Origin: Paraglaciecola chathamensis S18K6
Lineage (GTDB): Bacteria > Pseudomonadota > Gammaproteobacteria > Enterobacterales > Alteromonadaceae
Reading direction: 5' to 3'
Assembly: GCA_000314955.1 (NCBI GenBank)
Contig: BAEM01000033.1
Span: 186,001 to 250,000 of the forward strand
Length of the DNA stretch: 64,000 nucleotides
Below are positions 27,777-39,477 of this stretch, piece by piece. Numbering within the stretch: position 1 is the stretch's first letter; each line of letters starts with the position of its first letter. The notes under the pieces are model-generated. The model ran no database searches. It saw nothing but the letters and a program-made list of their open reading frames with translations, and had not been told where the DNA came from. Made by a program: the position numbers and the translations under genes.

Positions 27777-27801
27777 CCCGTGCTGCTAGGCACGGGTTTT
27801 T
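27777..27801 (-). terminator. Attenuator terminator of the leu operon
   Basis: On the minus strand AAAAACCCGTGC pairs with GCACGGGTTTTT around a 6-nt loop, followed by a U-run. It stands between the leader peptide and leuA. The first arm can alternatively pair with GCACGGGT in the last codons of the leader peptide (27831-27838), giving an antiterminator. Confidence 0.9.
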
Positions 27802-27828
27802 AGTTATTGTTTGCGTTTCGCTTACAAC

Positions 27829-27885
27829 CTACCCGTGCAGTCTTGCTGCCAGCAGAAGTAGAGTTGATAGTAGTAATGAAGTCAT
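27829..27885 (-). CDS. leuL: leu operon leader peptide
   Basis: An 18-residue frame, MTSLLLSTLLLLAARLHG, with eight leucine codons including runs of three and four. It starts 24 nt after the predicted transcription start. Stalling of the ribosome at the Leu codons when charged leucyl-tRNA is scarce would leave the last codons (Leu-His-Gly-stop, RNA GCACGGGU) free to capture the 5' arm of the terminator. Reading through to the stop covers those bases and lets the terminator form. This is the classical attenuation logic of amino-acid operons, here seen directly in the bases. Confidence 0.9.
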   Translation of the reverse strand: MTSLLLSTLLLLAARLHG

Positions 27886-27915
27886 TTTATCTAAGCTCGA
27901 AACGTCAGTGCGGTA

Positions 27916-27944
27916 TTTGTAACTCTTTGCGCCTTTTGCGTCAA
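27916..27944 (-). promoter_or_regulatory. Predicted leu operon promoter
   Basis: On the minus strand TTGACG (27944-27939) and TACAAA (27921-27916) are separated by 17 bp, giving a start near 27909 just upstream of the leader peptide. Confidence 0.6.
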
Positions 27945-28053
27945 CCTTAGTTAACAAATTGGCATATAACAAATTGGCATATAAGTTTGATTTCTAACGG
28001 TTTAGCGGCTACTCCGACCAGAGCCTAAAATAATCTGAAGATGCAAATACGAC

Positions 28054-28716
28054 TTATCGGAAGTTTTTCCAGTTAATACTGCCTGACAACAGTAATTCGC
28101 GAAGGGTCAGGGTACGTGGTTGTCCACGGCCTTTATGGTTCCATGTATGGCCGCAGCACGCTGCGCTGAAAACTGCGCGACTGGGACGTAATAACAATTG
28201 CTGAGTCACATTAGAAGAGGTGGGTCGATGAGTTGCTGTTTCATGGGAAGTGCGGGTGCCATCCATATTAAACCAGCCGAATTTGTTGCTGTGAAGCAAT
28301 TGATTATCGATATCAATTCTATCGATAGAATCTAGCTCTAAATGTTCGCCATTCATATTGTTGCTGTAAATAGCAACCGGTAATCCAGAGCGCGCATAGT
28401 GTGAAAACCACGTGCTCACCTTAGCGGGGTCGTGCTTTTTGGCAATGCAGCTCGCACTTTGCTTTGCTTGCCAACTGGCGTTATGCACATCTACTGTGAG
28501 TGGGCCACTGTGATGAATAAAATGATAGGCTGCGCGCTTGATGTGATGACGTAAGCCGCCGAGTTTGCGCTGTAATAAACTGATATTACTAAAAGGCTGC
28601 TGAGCCAGTGTCATTAACTCACGCTCATAAAGCGCATTGCAAATTTCGGCAAACTGAGTCTGCTGATGTGAGTCAGTGAATATATTTACTTGGGGCTGCG
28701 CAGGAGGCGTGACCAT
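28054..28716 (-). CDS. Protein of unknown function
   Basis: I do not recognise this protein. About 220 residues, soluble, with no signal peptide or membrane segment. It has a basic helical part (LLQRKLGGLRHHIKRAAYHFIHH), a central part rich in polar residues (IYSNNMNGEHLELDSIDRIDID) and a C-terminal segment with Cys-Cys-Gly-His and RTLTLRELLLSG. The frame is open to an ATG at 28746, but that start would lie inside a hairpin (28727-28744) that looks like a terminator of the eno side; ATG 28716 is preferred. Neither has a strong ribosome-binding site. The long uninterrupted frame supports a real gene. It is downstream of eno in the same direction. Confidence 0.5.
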   Translation of the reverse strand: MVTPPAQPQVNIFTDSHQQTQFAEICNALYERELMTLAQQPFSNISLLQRKLGGLRHHIKRAAYHFIHHSGPLTVDVHNASWQAKQSASCIAKKHDPAKVSTWFSHYARSGLPVAIYSNNMNGEHLELDSIDRIDIDNQLLHSNKFGWFNMDGTRTSHETATHRPTSSNVTQQLLLRPSRAVFSAACCGHTWNHKGRGQPRTLTLRELLLSGSINWKNFR

Positions 28717-28726
28717 AAGAAATGAA

Positions 28727-28781
28727 GGGCAGCACACGCTGCCCATTTACATCAAAAGGCTTTAGCATTTGGCTAAAGCGC
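28727..28781 (-). terminator. Two hairpins after eno
   Basis: Stem GCTTTAGC/GCTAAAGC (28759-28779), followed on the minus strand by CTTTT. Then GGGCAGC-ACAC-GCTGCCC (28727-28744) followed by TTCATTTCTT. Either can act as the eno terminator. Confidence 0.65.
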
Positions 28782-28795
28782 TTTCGATATAGGTC

Positions 28796-30112
<1,317 letters not shown>

Positions 30113-30206
30113 TTAGCGTTTATCTGCGAGCAGATATTCTGAGTTTTCAATCGTTACTCTGCCTTGATTAAGCGCGGGGCGTTATACGCCCCAACGGTAA
30201 CAGGCT

Positions 30207-31889
<1,683 letters not shown>

Positions 31890-32058
31890 CTAGCTGCCTT
31901 TTAAAAGACGTGACATTATTCAGTACCGGACGGCGCAATAGTATACTTAATCCCAGCCTGACAGACAATTGAAAACCGCCTTCGCTTTGCAAAAAATATA
32001 CGGAAAATGAGATTTTAATGGTTTACACTGTTGACCAAATAGTCAAAGGATCAGCTTT

Positions 32059-32421
32059 ATGGATAAAATGCGTCCCATTTTGGTAGTTGATGATGTTGAA
32101 GCCATCTGCACCTTTATTTGCACCGTATTACAAGGAAACGGATACGTGCATGTCGATATCGCACATGACTCTGCGGAGGTCATGTCTCGGGTTTGCCGCA
32201 AGAAATATCAACTTATCTTAATGGATATCAAACTGCCTAAAGTGGATGGCTTGGAACTGTTGAGTATTTTGCATGAAGAAATACCTGAGGCAAAAATAGT
32301 CATGTGCTCAGCCGATACCTCAGAAGAAACCATTAATCTTGCGTATGAAATAGGGGCGGTGGGTTTTTTAGAAAAGCCTGTGACCCCCATGAGTTTAATG
32401 AGTTTGCTGGAACGGCTGTAA
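32059..32421 (+). CDS. Single-domain (CheY-like) response regulator
   Basis: 120 residues consisting only of a receiver domain. The acidic pair D11-D12, phosphoacceptor D56 (LMDIKLP), switch S84 and K106 (LEKP) are all present, so phosphorylation is expected. There is no output domain and no adjacent histidine kinase or chemotaxis gene; the partner is unknown. AAAGGA stands 9 bp before ATG 32059. It lies alone between divergent pyrG and convergent mutS. Confidence 0.9.
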   Translation: MDKMRPILVVDDVEAICTFICTVLQGNGYVHVDIAHDSAEVMSRVCRKKYQLILMDIKLPKVDGLELLSILHEEIPEAKIVMCSADTSEETINLAYEIGAVGFLEKPVTPMSLMSLLERL

Positions 32422-32437
32422 GGGGGATTTCCCCCTT
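32420..32437. terminator. Hairpin between the response regulator and mutS
   Basis: AAGGGGG-ATTT-CCCCCTT, a perfect stem between two converging genes. No T-run on the plus strand and only AAAT on the minus, so termination strength is uncertain. Confidence 0.5.
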
Positions 32438-32440
32438 ATC

Positions 32441-35104
32441 CTACCTTGCTAACTTTTTTAATTGGTACAAATATTCAAGCGCTTGTTTGGGGGTAAGATC
32501 ATCCGGTTGAATACTGTAAAGTAATTCTTCTGCTTCACTGGGTTGACCGAGTAAATCTAATTGAGTTTCCACCTTTTCATCCGCTTTTATGGCTTTAGAC
32601 TGTGCTTCAGGCCTTGCTACTGGCGTGTTCCCAGATGTGCCGGTTTCAAGTTCATGTAACTTACGTTTCGCTGCTTGCACCACTTGTTTGGGCACCCCAG
32701 CTAGTTGCGCTACTTGTAAGCCATAGCTTTTATTGGCAGCACCATCTTGTACAGCATGCATAAAGCGAATGGTATCGCCGTGCTCGACGGCATCTAAATG
32801 CACATTAGCTAGCTCTGGAAGGGCTTCAGCCAAGCCTGTTAATTCAAAATAGTGCGTGGCGAAAAGGGTAAACGACTGTAATTTAGTGGCTAAGTATTCA
32901 GCACAAGCCCAAGCCAGAGATAGGCCGTCATAGGTGCTGGTACCTCGACCAATCTCATCCATCAAAACCAAGCTGTTTGCGGTTGCATTATTCAAAATAT
33001 TGGCCGTTTCGGTCATTTCGACCATAAACGTTGAGCGACCTGAAGCTAAATCATCCGACGCCCCTATGCGGGTAAATATCCGGTCGATAGGGCCTATTTT
33101 TGCGTCTTGTGCGGGGATATAGCTACCTATATAGGCCATCAATACGATTAGTGCTGTTTGGCGCATATAGGTTGATTTACCGCCCATGTTCGGCCCGGTG
33201 ATTACCAACATTCTGCGGTTGGGGTTGACCTCAATGGGATTGGCAATAAAAGGAGCATCTGTTACTTGTTCAACCACAGGGTGACGGCCCTGGCTAAAAT
33301 GAATACCGCTTTGTGGGCATAAATCAGGGCAGTGGTAATCTAAGCTTTCGGCACGTTCGGCCAAATTTGCTAGCACATCCAATTCTGCTAACGCATCAGC
33401 ACTTTGCATTAGCTGTGTTAATTTGGGTAAGAGTATATCGAAAAGCTCATCGTATAGTTTTTTCTCAAGTGCTAATGATCGGCTTTGGCTACTAAGCACA
33501 TTGTCTTCGTGCTCTTTTAGCTCCGGAATAATATAGCGTTCATTATTTTTGAGTGTTTGGCGACGAACATACTCAACGGGCACTAAATCCGATTGACTGC
33601 GACTGACTTCAATAAAGTAGCCATGCACGCGGTTGTAACCGACTTTCAGGCTGGCGATGCCGGTGCGCTCTTTTTCCCGCTGTTCTAATTCTTCTAAATA
33701 ATCAGTAGCCCCTTTTGACAGGGCACGCAGATGATCCAGCTCTTCGTTGTAGCCTTCTTTAATGACGCCACCATCTCGGATCAATACCGGTGGCGTGTCA
33801 ATGACCGCACGCTCTAATAGATCGGCGAAGTCGGGGTATTGGCTGATTTGTTGTGCTAATTGAGATAAGCCACATTGCTGTGAGTCATTATCAAGATGAC
33901 TAACTTCATGCTCTAGGTAGTGTTGGATATCAGGCAATAGCGCGAATGCTTGGCGCAAACGCGCGAAGTCACGGGGGCGAGCACTGCGCAAAGCTAAGCG
34001 CGCCAGTACACGCTGTATGTCACCCATTTTTTTCAGGGTGTCTTGTAATTGGGGATAGGGAGACTCTATTAAACCTTGGATATTACGTTGGCGCATTTTT
34101 AGCACGGTTACGTCAGTTAGTGGCCTGTGGATCCAGCGTTGCAATAAACGGCTGCCCATAGGTGTCGAGGTTTTATCCAGTATACTTGCCAGCGTATTTT
34201 CAGTGCCGCCAGATAGGTTTAGTGTAAGTTCAAGGTTGCGCCTAGTGGCTGCATCCATCACGACTGTGTCGTTGTGAGCTTCGAGCACAATTCGGTCAAT
34301 ATGAGGTAATGCAGAGCGCTGAGTATCTTTAATATATTGCATTACGCAGCCCGCGGCGCATATACCGATTTGATGATTCTGCACGCCGAAACCCGATAAT
34401 TCGTTAGTACCGAATTGGCTGGTAAGCTGGCTGGTAGCGGTTTGTAAGTCAAATTCCCACTGAGGGCGGCGACGTAGCCCTTTGCGCTGATCAATTAAAT
34501 GACTGAAAGCAAAGTCGTCTGGGTATAAAAGCTCAACTGGATTCGTACGTTGAAGCTCAGCTGCTAGAGCTTCTTCTCCGCTAAGTTCACACAAAGTGAA
34601 GCGTCCGCTGGTCACATCTAAGGTTGCGTAGCCAAATACCAATGCTTGGTTGCTTTTTTGTACAGGGCAAAAAACGGCGGCTAAGATGTTGTCTTGTTTG
34701 TCATTAAGCAGTGCTTCGTCTGATACCGTGCCCGGTGTGACGATACGTTGTACCTTACGCTCGACAGGGCCTTTACTAGTAGCCGGATCGCCTACTTGTT
34801 CAACGATGGCCACCGATTGACCCATCTTCACCAAGCGCGCTAGATAGTTTTCCACCGCATGATAGGGCACGCCCGCCATAGGAATAGCGTTACCACCGGA
34901 TTTTCCTCGTGCCGTGAGGGAAATATCCAGTAGTTCAGAGGCCTTTTTAGCATCGTCAAAAAAGAGTTCGTAAAAATCACCCATACGATAAAATAACAGG
35001 ATATCAGGATGCTCAGCTTTAATTTTCAAATATTGCTGCATCATGGGAGTATGCTGTTGCAACGATGAAGAGGTTGTTGATGCTGATGTGTTCGTTTTTG
35101 GCAT
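32441..35104 (-). CDS. mutS: DNA mismatch repair protein MutS
   Basis: About 887 residues. It recognises base mismatches and small loops and starts repair with MutL. The mismatch-wedge motif F-x-E is in [11 protein letters not shown]. The ATPase has Walker [11 protein letters not shown] and the [12 protein letters not shown] signature/Walker B. Near the C-terminus QLDLL resembles a beta-clamp-binding motif. An S/T-rich N-terminal tail precedes the first conserved segment ([14 protein letters not shown]). ATG 35104 is preferred, with AAGAG about 11 bp upstream; an in-frame GTG at 35116 is possible. Divergent from pncC, with a 150-bp shared upstream region. Confidence 0.97.
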   Translation of the reverse strand: MPKTNTSASTTSSSLQQHTPMMQQYLKIKAEHPDILLFYRMGDFYELFFDDAKKASELLDISLTARGKSGGNAIPMAGVPYHAVENYLARLVKMGQSVAIVEQVGDPATSKGPVERKVQRIVTPGTVSDEALLNDKQDNILAAVFCPVQKSNQALVFGYATLDVTSGRFTLCELSGEEALAAELQRTNPVELLYPDDFAFSHLIDQRKGLRRRPQWEFDLQTATSQLTSQFGTNELSGFGVQNHQIGICAAGCVMQYIKDTQRSALPHIDRIVLEAHNDTVVMDAATRRNLELTLNLSGGTENTLASILDKTSTPMGSRLLQRWIHRPLTDVTVLKMRQRNIQGLIESPYPQLQDTLKKMGDIQRVLARLALRSARPRDFARLRQAFALLPDIQHYLEHEVSHLDNDSQQCGLSQLAQQISQYPDFADLLERAVIDTPPVLIRDGGVIKEGYNEELDHLRALSKGATDYLEELEQREKERTGIASLKVGYNRVHGYFIEVSRSQSDLVPVEYVRRQTLKNNERYIIPELKEHEDNVLSSQSRSLALEKKLYDELFDILLPKLTQLMQSADALAELDVLANLAERAESLDYHCPDLCPQSGIHFSQGRHPVVEQVTDAPFIANPIEVNPNRRMLVITGPNMGGKSTYMRQTALIVLMAYIGSYIPAQDAKIGPIDRIFTRIGASDDLASGRSTFMVEMTETANILNNATANSLVLMDEIGRGTSTYDGLSLAWACAEYLATKLQSFTLFATHYFELTGLAEALPELANVHLDAVEHGDTIRFMHAVQDGAANKSYGLQVAQLAGVPKQVVQAAKRKLHELETGTSGNTPVARPEAQSKAIKADEKVETQLDLLGQPSEAEELLYSIQPDDLTPKQALEYLYQLKKLAR

Positions 35105-35256
35105 TGGGTACGGCACTCTTATTTGTCCGGCGGTTACTCAGATAATGTATCGAGAAGTAACCTTAACGCTTTGTTTAGCTTTTAATGTTTGGCATGCTTA
35201 CGGGACTCGCTGTGTTTTTGTTAGCGTGTCAGGTAACCCGGTAATGGATGTAAAAT

Positions 35257-35739
35257 ATGACAAACAATTCAATTTATTTAGCACAACAACTCGGTGAACA
35301 ACTGCAGCAATTAGGCTGGAGCGTTACTTGTGCTGAGTCATGCACTGGAGGGGGCATAGGATACGCCATCACAAGTACATCTGGAAGCTCAAGCTGGTTC
35401 AAAAGTGGTTATATTACCTACTCAAATGAAGCAAAGCAGAGCATGCTAGGTGTGAGTGAGCAAACCTTAGCCGAATTTGGTGCAGTATCACAAGCAGTGG
35501 TAGAGCAAATGGCACTGGGTGCGACTAAAGCTGCGCAGGCGAATGTTGCTGTTTCGGTGAGCGGCGTTGCAGGGCCTGAGGGGGGCAGTGCTGAAAAACC
35601 TGTTGGTACAGTGTGGTTCGGCTTTGCAATAAATGGCGATGTATCAACAGCTTGCCAGTGTTTTTCCGGCGACCGCCATGAGGTACGCTCAAAAGCGATT
35701 GAATATGCATTAAGCCAGCTTAGCAGCCTATTGAATTAA
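35257..35739 (+). CDS. pncC: Nicotinamide-nucleotide amidase (CinA C-terminal domain)
   Basis: 160 residues, a stand-alone CinA_C domain. It deamidates nicotinamide mononucleotide to nicotinic acid mononucleotide, recycling NAD breakdown products. Conserved CAESCTGGGIG near residue 25, the YSNEAKQSMLGVS segment, and VSGVAGPEGGS with GTVW. In many gammaproteobacteria this gene stands directly before recA; here three small genes are in between. Ribosome-binding site weak (GGAT). Confidence 0.95.
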   Translation: MTNNSIYLAQQLGEQLQQLGWSVTCAESCTGGGIGYAITSTSGSSSWFKSGYITYSNEAKQSMLGVSEQTLAEFGAVSQAVVEQMALGATKAAQANVAVSVSGVAGPEGGSAEKPVGTVWFGFAINGDVSTACQCFSGDRHEVRSKAIEYALSQLSSLLN

Positions 35740-35758
35740 TGAAACTCAGTACGTTGAT

Positions 35759-36526
35759 ATGACACTTGACCAAGGTTATTCAGAGAACGGCTACTGCCTT
35801 GTGAAGCAGTTTATTCACGGGGCTGAATTAATCGCTTTGCGAGAAATTGCGTTGCGGTGTCACGCTAGCTGGATAACGACCAATCAAGCGTTTTATCGAA
35901 CAGGGGCGGTTAATGCTGCTTATTTAACGAACGGCGAGCATATCAATGAAGTGGATAGGTTAACGCTTTTTAAGTTGATTGCCTCTAAGCAGCTCCAGCT
36001 CCAAATACAAAAGGTATTTGATCACCCGCCTGCATTTATGAATACACAATTATTTTTTAACCCAAATAACAAGAAACAGAAGAACTACTGGCATAGAGAC
36101 TCACAATATCATTTAAATATAGAGCAACAAGAGCGAGCATTGCAGGGGGCTGATGTAGTGCATTTCAGAATTGCGCTTAACGATGAGCCAGGCATTGAAG
36201 TTGTACCGAAAAGCCATAAAAATTGGGACACTGAAGAAGAACTCTCAGTACGAATGCAAACAAACCGACGGGTGAACAGTGATGAGCTTAGCTCAGGAAA
36301 GCTTATCCCGTTGCATGCTGGAGACTTACTGATATTTTCAGCTAATATGATCCATCGAGGCGTATACGGTTTAGACCGATTATCTTTAGATATTTTACTC
36401 TGCGATGCGGTCCCTGAATTACTAGAATTCGCCCAAGAGGACTGTTTACCTCAGCCTGAAGTGTCAAAATATTTACCTCACCCTGAGGTGTTTGAATTGA
36501 CCAGAAAACTAAAGAATAATCATTAA
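35759..36526 (+). CDS. Phytanoyl-CoA dioxygenase (PhyH) family Fe(II)/2-oxoglutarate oxygenase
   Basis: 255 residues of the PhyH family, which hydroxylates small substrates using Fe(II), O2 and 2-oxoglutarate. The iron triad is visible: H112-x-D114 in YWHRDSQ and H199 in NMIHRGVY, where R200 could contact the co-substrate. The jelly-roll surroundings (FRIALND, GIEVVPKSHK, HAGDLLIFSA) agree. The substrate is unknown; the family includes enzymes for lipids, ectoine and many natural products. It starts 20 bp after pncC with a weak ribosome-binding site. Confidence 0.85.
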   Translation: MTLDQGYSENGYCLVKQFIHGAELIALREIALRCHASWITTNQAFYRTGAVNAAYLTNGEHINEVDRLTLFKLIASKQLQLQIQKVFDHPPAFMNTQLFFNPNNKKQKNYWHRDSQYHLNIEQQERALQGADVVHFRIALNDEPGIEVVPKSHKNWDTEEELSVRMQTNRRVNSDELSSGKLIPLHAGDLLIFSANMIHRGVYGLDRLSLDILLCDAVPELLEFAQEDCLPQPEVSKYLPHPEVFELTRKLKNNH

Positions 36527-36623
36527 ATTAGTTGAATATCGTAATCGCCGCTTTTTTTTAAACAGGTGTTTATACTCGTGAAATTTGGCTACATTAAACC
36601 ACCACTTTTATGAAGGAATTTGC

Positions 36624-36995
36624 ATGATAGCAGCAGGTACGTTTGTTGTGGATTTATCACCACAGGAAGATACAAAAGCGCCTGCGGGGCGTATGTTGAT
36701 TGAGAAAACCTACGCAGGAGATTTGGTTGGGACTGGCGTTGGGCAAATGATCAGTAAGCGTACTGAAAATGGTGTCGCAATCTATTTTGCTATAGAAGAA
36801 GTTACAGCAGCGCTTGACGGAAAAGCGGGTCAGTTTACGTTATTGCACAAAGGGAAAATGTCAGCTCAAGAACAGTCGTTGGACATAAGTATTTTAGAAG
36901 GGTCGGGCAGCAACGAGTTAAGCTCAATCAGTGGCACAATGCGTATTATTCAGCAAGATGGCAAACACAGTTATGAACTGGATTACGCGTTTTAG
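36624..36995 (+). CDS. DUF3224-family small protein
   Basis: About 123 residues resembling DUF3224 (lipocalin/TSKSL-like beta-barrel of unknown function). The conserved pattern is G.F.VDL.P, RM.I.KTY.GDL.G...G.M, the YFAIE segment, G..G.F.L.H.G.M, and a terminal SGTM.I...GKH.YELDY. The frame is open from TTG 36585, but ATG 36624 with GAAGGA upstream is the natural start. Likely cytoplasmic. Function not known. Confidence 0.75.
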   Translation: MIAAGTFVVDLSPQEDTKAPAGRMLIEKTYAGDLVGTGVGQMISKRTENGVAIYFAIEEVTAALDGKAGQFTLLHKGKMSAQEQSLDISILEGSGSNELSSISGTMRIIQQDGKHSYELDYAF

Positions 36996-37031
36996 TTTAT
37001 TTCTATATAGGTGTTCGTTTGGAATGAATAT

Positions 37032-37454
37032 ATGGGTGAAAAGCAACCAATGAAGAAAATAACGGGTAGTTGTTTATGCGACACTGTGCGCTTTGAATGT
37101 GATGATTCAATTGAGAGCTTTCATTTGTGCCACTGCACTCAGTGTCAAAAAGTGACAGGTTCTTCCCATGCATCTAATTTGTTTACCGCGGTGAACAACA
37201 TCCAGTGGTTAAAAGGGAGTGCCAGCATTAAACGCTATAATGTACCTGGCCGTAACATTTCAAACGCCTTTTGTGGTGAATGTGGTAGTGCTTTACCCTA
37301 CGCATCATTGTCTGGGAAAGCTTTAGTTATTCCTGCTGGTTGTTTAGATATAACACCTAATATTCAACCCTCAAGTCAAATCTTTTACGCTGAACGCGCC
37401 CCTTGGTTTGAGTCTGCTATGGTGTGTAAAAAATACGATTCAATGCCTGACTAA
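37032..37454 (+). CDS. GFA/CENP-V-family zinc protein
   Basis: 140 residues of the GFA (glutathione-dependent formaldehyde-activating enzyme-like) fold. The zinc cysteines are plain: C14-x-C16 in GSCLC, C33/C35/C38 in CHCTQC, and C81/C84 in CGECG. Most members have no proven activity; a glutathione-thiol adduct role is only known for Gfa itself. GGAA lies seven bases before ATG 37032; the frame is open from GTG 37011. No alcohol dehydrogenase or other formaldehyde gene is nearby, so a formaldehyde role is unsupported. Confidence 0.82.
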   Translation: MGEKQPMKKITGSCLCDTVRFECDDSIESFHLCHCTQCQKVTGSSHASNLFTAVNNIQWLKGSASIKRYNVPGRNISNAFCGECGSALPYASLSGKALVIPAGCLDITPNIQPSSQIFYAERAPWFESAMVCKKYDSMPD

Positions 37455-37627
37455 GAAGCCTCGGCGATATAAAATGCACCAATACTGGCGTAATATGGCA
37501 TCGTCGAACGAGGTCTTTTAACGTAGGCGGCGCTCAACTTTTAAACCAGTTCAACCGATTCAACGGTTGAGCTATCAATTCATAACAGCTTTGATCTCAC
37601 CTAATATGAAAATTTTCTGAAAGTCAC

Positions 37628-37655
37628 TTGTAACTGTATGGTTGTACAGTATACT
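37628..37655 (+). promoter_or_regulatory. recA promoter with LexA (SOS) box
   Basis: TTGTAA (37628-37633) and TATACT (37650-37655) are separated by 16 bp. Those 16 bp are exactly CTGTATGGTTGTACAG (37634-37649), a full CTGT-N8-ACAG LexA site. Bound LexA would cover both promoter elements, as known for E. coli recA. Confidence 0.92.
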
Positions 37656-37737
37656 ACGCCCATATAACTTCAATTATCTGTGTCGATTTAGACTTGAACC
37701 AAGTGTAAGTGCACGGGCTGAACCATAGGACATACTG

Positions 37738-38769
37738 ATGGACGATAACAAAAATCGCGCGCTTACTGCCGCGCTTGGTCAAATCGAAAAACAATTTGGT
37801 AAAGGCGCAATCATGCGTTTGGGAGATAACCAAGCGATGGATATTGAGGCTGTATCTACAGGTTCACTAACCATCGACATCGCACTAGGTATAGGTGGAT
37901 TACCTTGTGGTCGTGTTGTTGAGATATACGGCCCTGAGTCATCGGGTAAAACCACTCTTACCTTACAAGCCATTGCTGAAGCGCAAAAAATGGGCAAAAC
38001 TTGTGCATTCGTGGATGCTGAGCATGCACTTGACCCAGTTTATGCGGGTAAACTCGGGGTGAATATTGATGACCTATTGGTATCTCAACCTGATACCGGA
38101 GAACAAGCCCTTGAGATCTGCGACATGTTGGTTCGCTCTGGTGCGGTAGATGTTGTGGTTGTCGATTCTGTAGCGGCCCTTACACCGAAAGCCGAAATTG
38201 AAGGTGACATGGGTGATTCACACGTTGGCTTGCAAGCCCGTTTGATGTCTCAAGCACTACGTAAGTTAACGGGTAATATTAAACGCTCGAATACCTTGGT
38301 TATTTTCATCAACCAAATTCGTATGAAAATCGGTGTTATGTTTGGCTCTCCTGAGACGACTACGGGTGGTAATGCACTTAAATTCTACGCATCAGTTCGT
38401 TTAGACATTCGACGTATCGGTGCGATTAAAGACGGTGATGAAGTCGTAGGTAACGAAACCAGAGTTAAAGTGGTTAAGAACAAAGTTGCCCCCCCGTTCA
38501 AACAAGCTGAATTCCAGATCATGTATGGTCAAGGTATCTGTAAAGAAGCTGAGTTGATTGACTTGGGGGTTAAGCAGAAGCTGGTGGAAAAAGCTGGCGC
38601 TTGGTACAGCTACAATGGTGAGCGTATTGGTCAAGGTAAAGCTAATGTGGTTAAGTACCTTAAAGAGCATACTGAGATGTCTAACGACATTGAACAAAAA
38701 TTACGCGCAGAGTTGTTGTTAAAGAAAACAGTTAAAGCTGATGAGCCGTTAAAAGCTGACGAAGAATAG
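37738..38769 (+). CDS. recA: Recombinase RecA
   Basis: 343 residues. Forms the DNA-strand-exchange filament and triggers LexA self-cleavage. Walker A is GPESSGKTT, Walker [11 protein letters not shown], the L1/L2 DNA loops lie around [15 protein letters not shown] and [24 protein letters not shown], and the C-terminus is acidic ([10 protein letters not shown]). SOS-controlled by the LexA box upstream. A terminator follows closely and recX is not found behind it, unlike in many relatives. Confidence 0.98.
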   Translation: MDDNKNRALTAALGQIEKQFGKGAIMRLGDNQAMDIEAVSTGSLTIDIALGIGGLPCGRVVEIYGPESSGKTTLTLQAIAEAQKMGKTCAFVDAEHALDPVYAGKLGVNIDDLLVSQPDTGEQALEICDMLVRSGAVDVVVVDSVAALTPKAEIEGDMGDSHVGLQARLMSQALRKLTGNIKRSNTLVIFINQIRMKIGVMFGSPETTTGGNALKFYASVRLDIRRIGAIKDGDEVVGNETRVKVVKNKVAPPFKQAEFQIMYGQGICKEAELIDLGVKQKLVEKAGAWYSYNGERIGQGKANVVKYLKEHTEMSNDIEQKLRAELLLKKTVKADEPLKADEE

Positions 38770-38830
38770 AGCAGACGAAGAATAAAGCCTCTTTGTGATG
38801 TTTGGCTGACATTCTCTACACTAAAATATA

Positions 38831-38853
38831 AAACCGCCGTAAGGCGGTTTTTT
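38831..38853 (+). terminator. Intrinsic terminator of recA
   Basis: AAACCGCC-GTAA-GGCGGTTTTTTG, a perfect 8-bp stem with a tetraloop and T-run, 62 bp after the recA stop. Confidence 0.9.
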
Positions 38854-39364
38854 GTTTGGATTGTAAATTGTTAAAGAGCTAGTACAAGAAATGTATGAGG
38901 CACATAAATACACTCAGCATTTATCGCTTAAAAGTGTCAGAAAGAAAGTCTCGACCAAGTCTGAGAGTTACAGTTCGTTTTTTTACTAAATGAGTGGTGG
39001 CGTTGGTTTTAGCCAAAGTAGTGGAAAGACACGAAAAATGTCACATCTACAATAGATCTGTATCTACACTTCGAATGTTGAGGTTATAGTCGACCAATGA
39101 ATATGGCTATACGCCGCTATATAAGAAGGCTGCTCAAAGTAGATACGAAAGGATTGGTTTTCTCTTTGCAAGTAACTAGCAGCAAAGGTGCACATGAGTT
39201 TTAAAAAAGCAGCAAGTTTAATATGCCCTTTTTATTAACCGGACTTAATGCGTGTTTAAAGTGATTAAAAATTGATAAATTTGTTGTCAGCATAATTTAC
39301 AAGATCACTTATTACGAATAAGCTAAATTTTATTACCGTCTGATTTATATATGTTTTTTAATGT

Positions 39365-39380
39365 TGGCACGCTAAGTGCT
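39365..39380 (+). promoter_or_regulatory. Sigma-54 (RpoN) type promoter upstream of the PEP-CTERM-like gene
   Basis: TGGCACGCTAAGTGCT fits TGGCACG-N4-TTGC with one mismatch (GTGC for TTGC). The invariant GG (39366-39367) and GC (39378-39379) have the exact spacing of -24/-12 promoters. It is 98 bp before the start codon. PEP-CTERM/exosortase systems are known to be tied to RpoN-dependent regulators of the PrsK/PrsR type, which makes this reading plausible. Confidence 0.65.
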
Positions 39381-39477
39381 TTTATCTAACCAAGCAGGTA
39401 GTGTGATAAATCGCGAGCAGTATTATTTGCAATATCAATTTCGCTGGTACATTAATTAGTTTAGAGGGATATACATT

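Larger units (their letters stand above)
38770..39477. other. Intergenic region after recA
   Basis: About 700 bp. The recA terminator lies at 38831-38853 and a sigma-54-type promoter at 39365-39380. No gene is supportable in between, including no recX. The part from 39200 on is strongly A/T-rich and would have to hold any activator-binding sites for the sigma-54 promoter. Confidence 0.6.

Noticed and set aside
35043..35297. 84-codon plus-strand frame across the mutS start and pncC start
   Set aside because: It mirrors the mutS N-terminus and runs over the pncC start; no ribosome-binding site.
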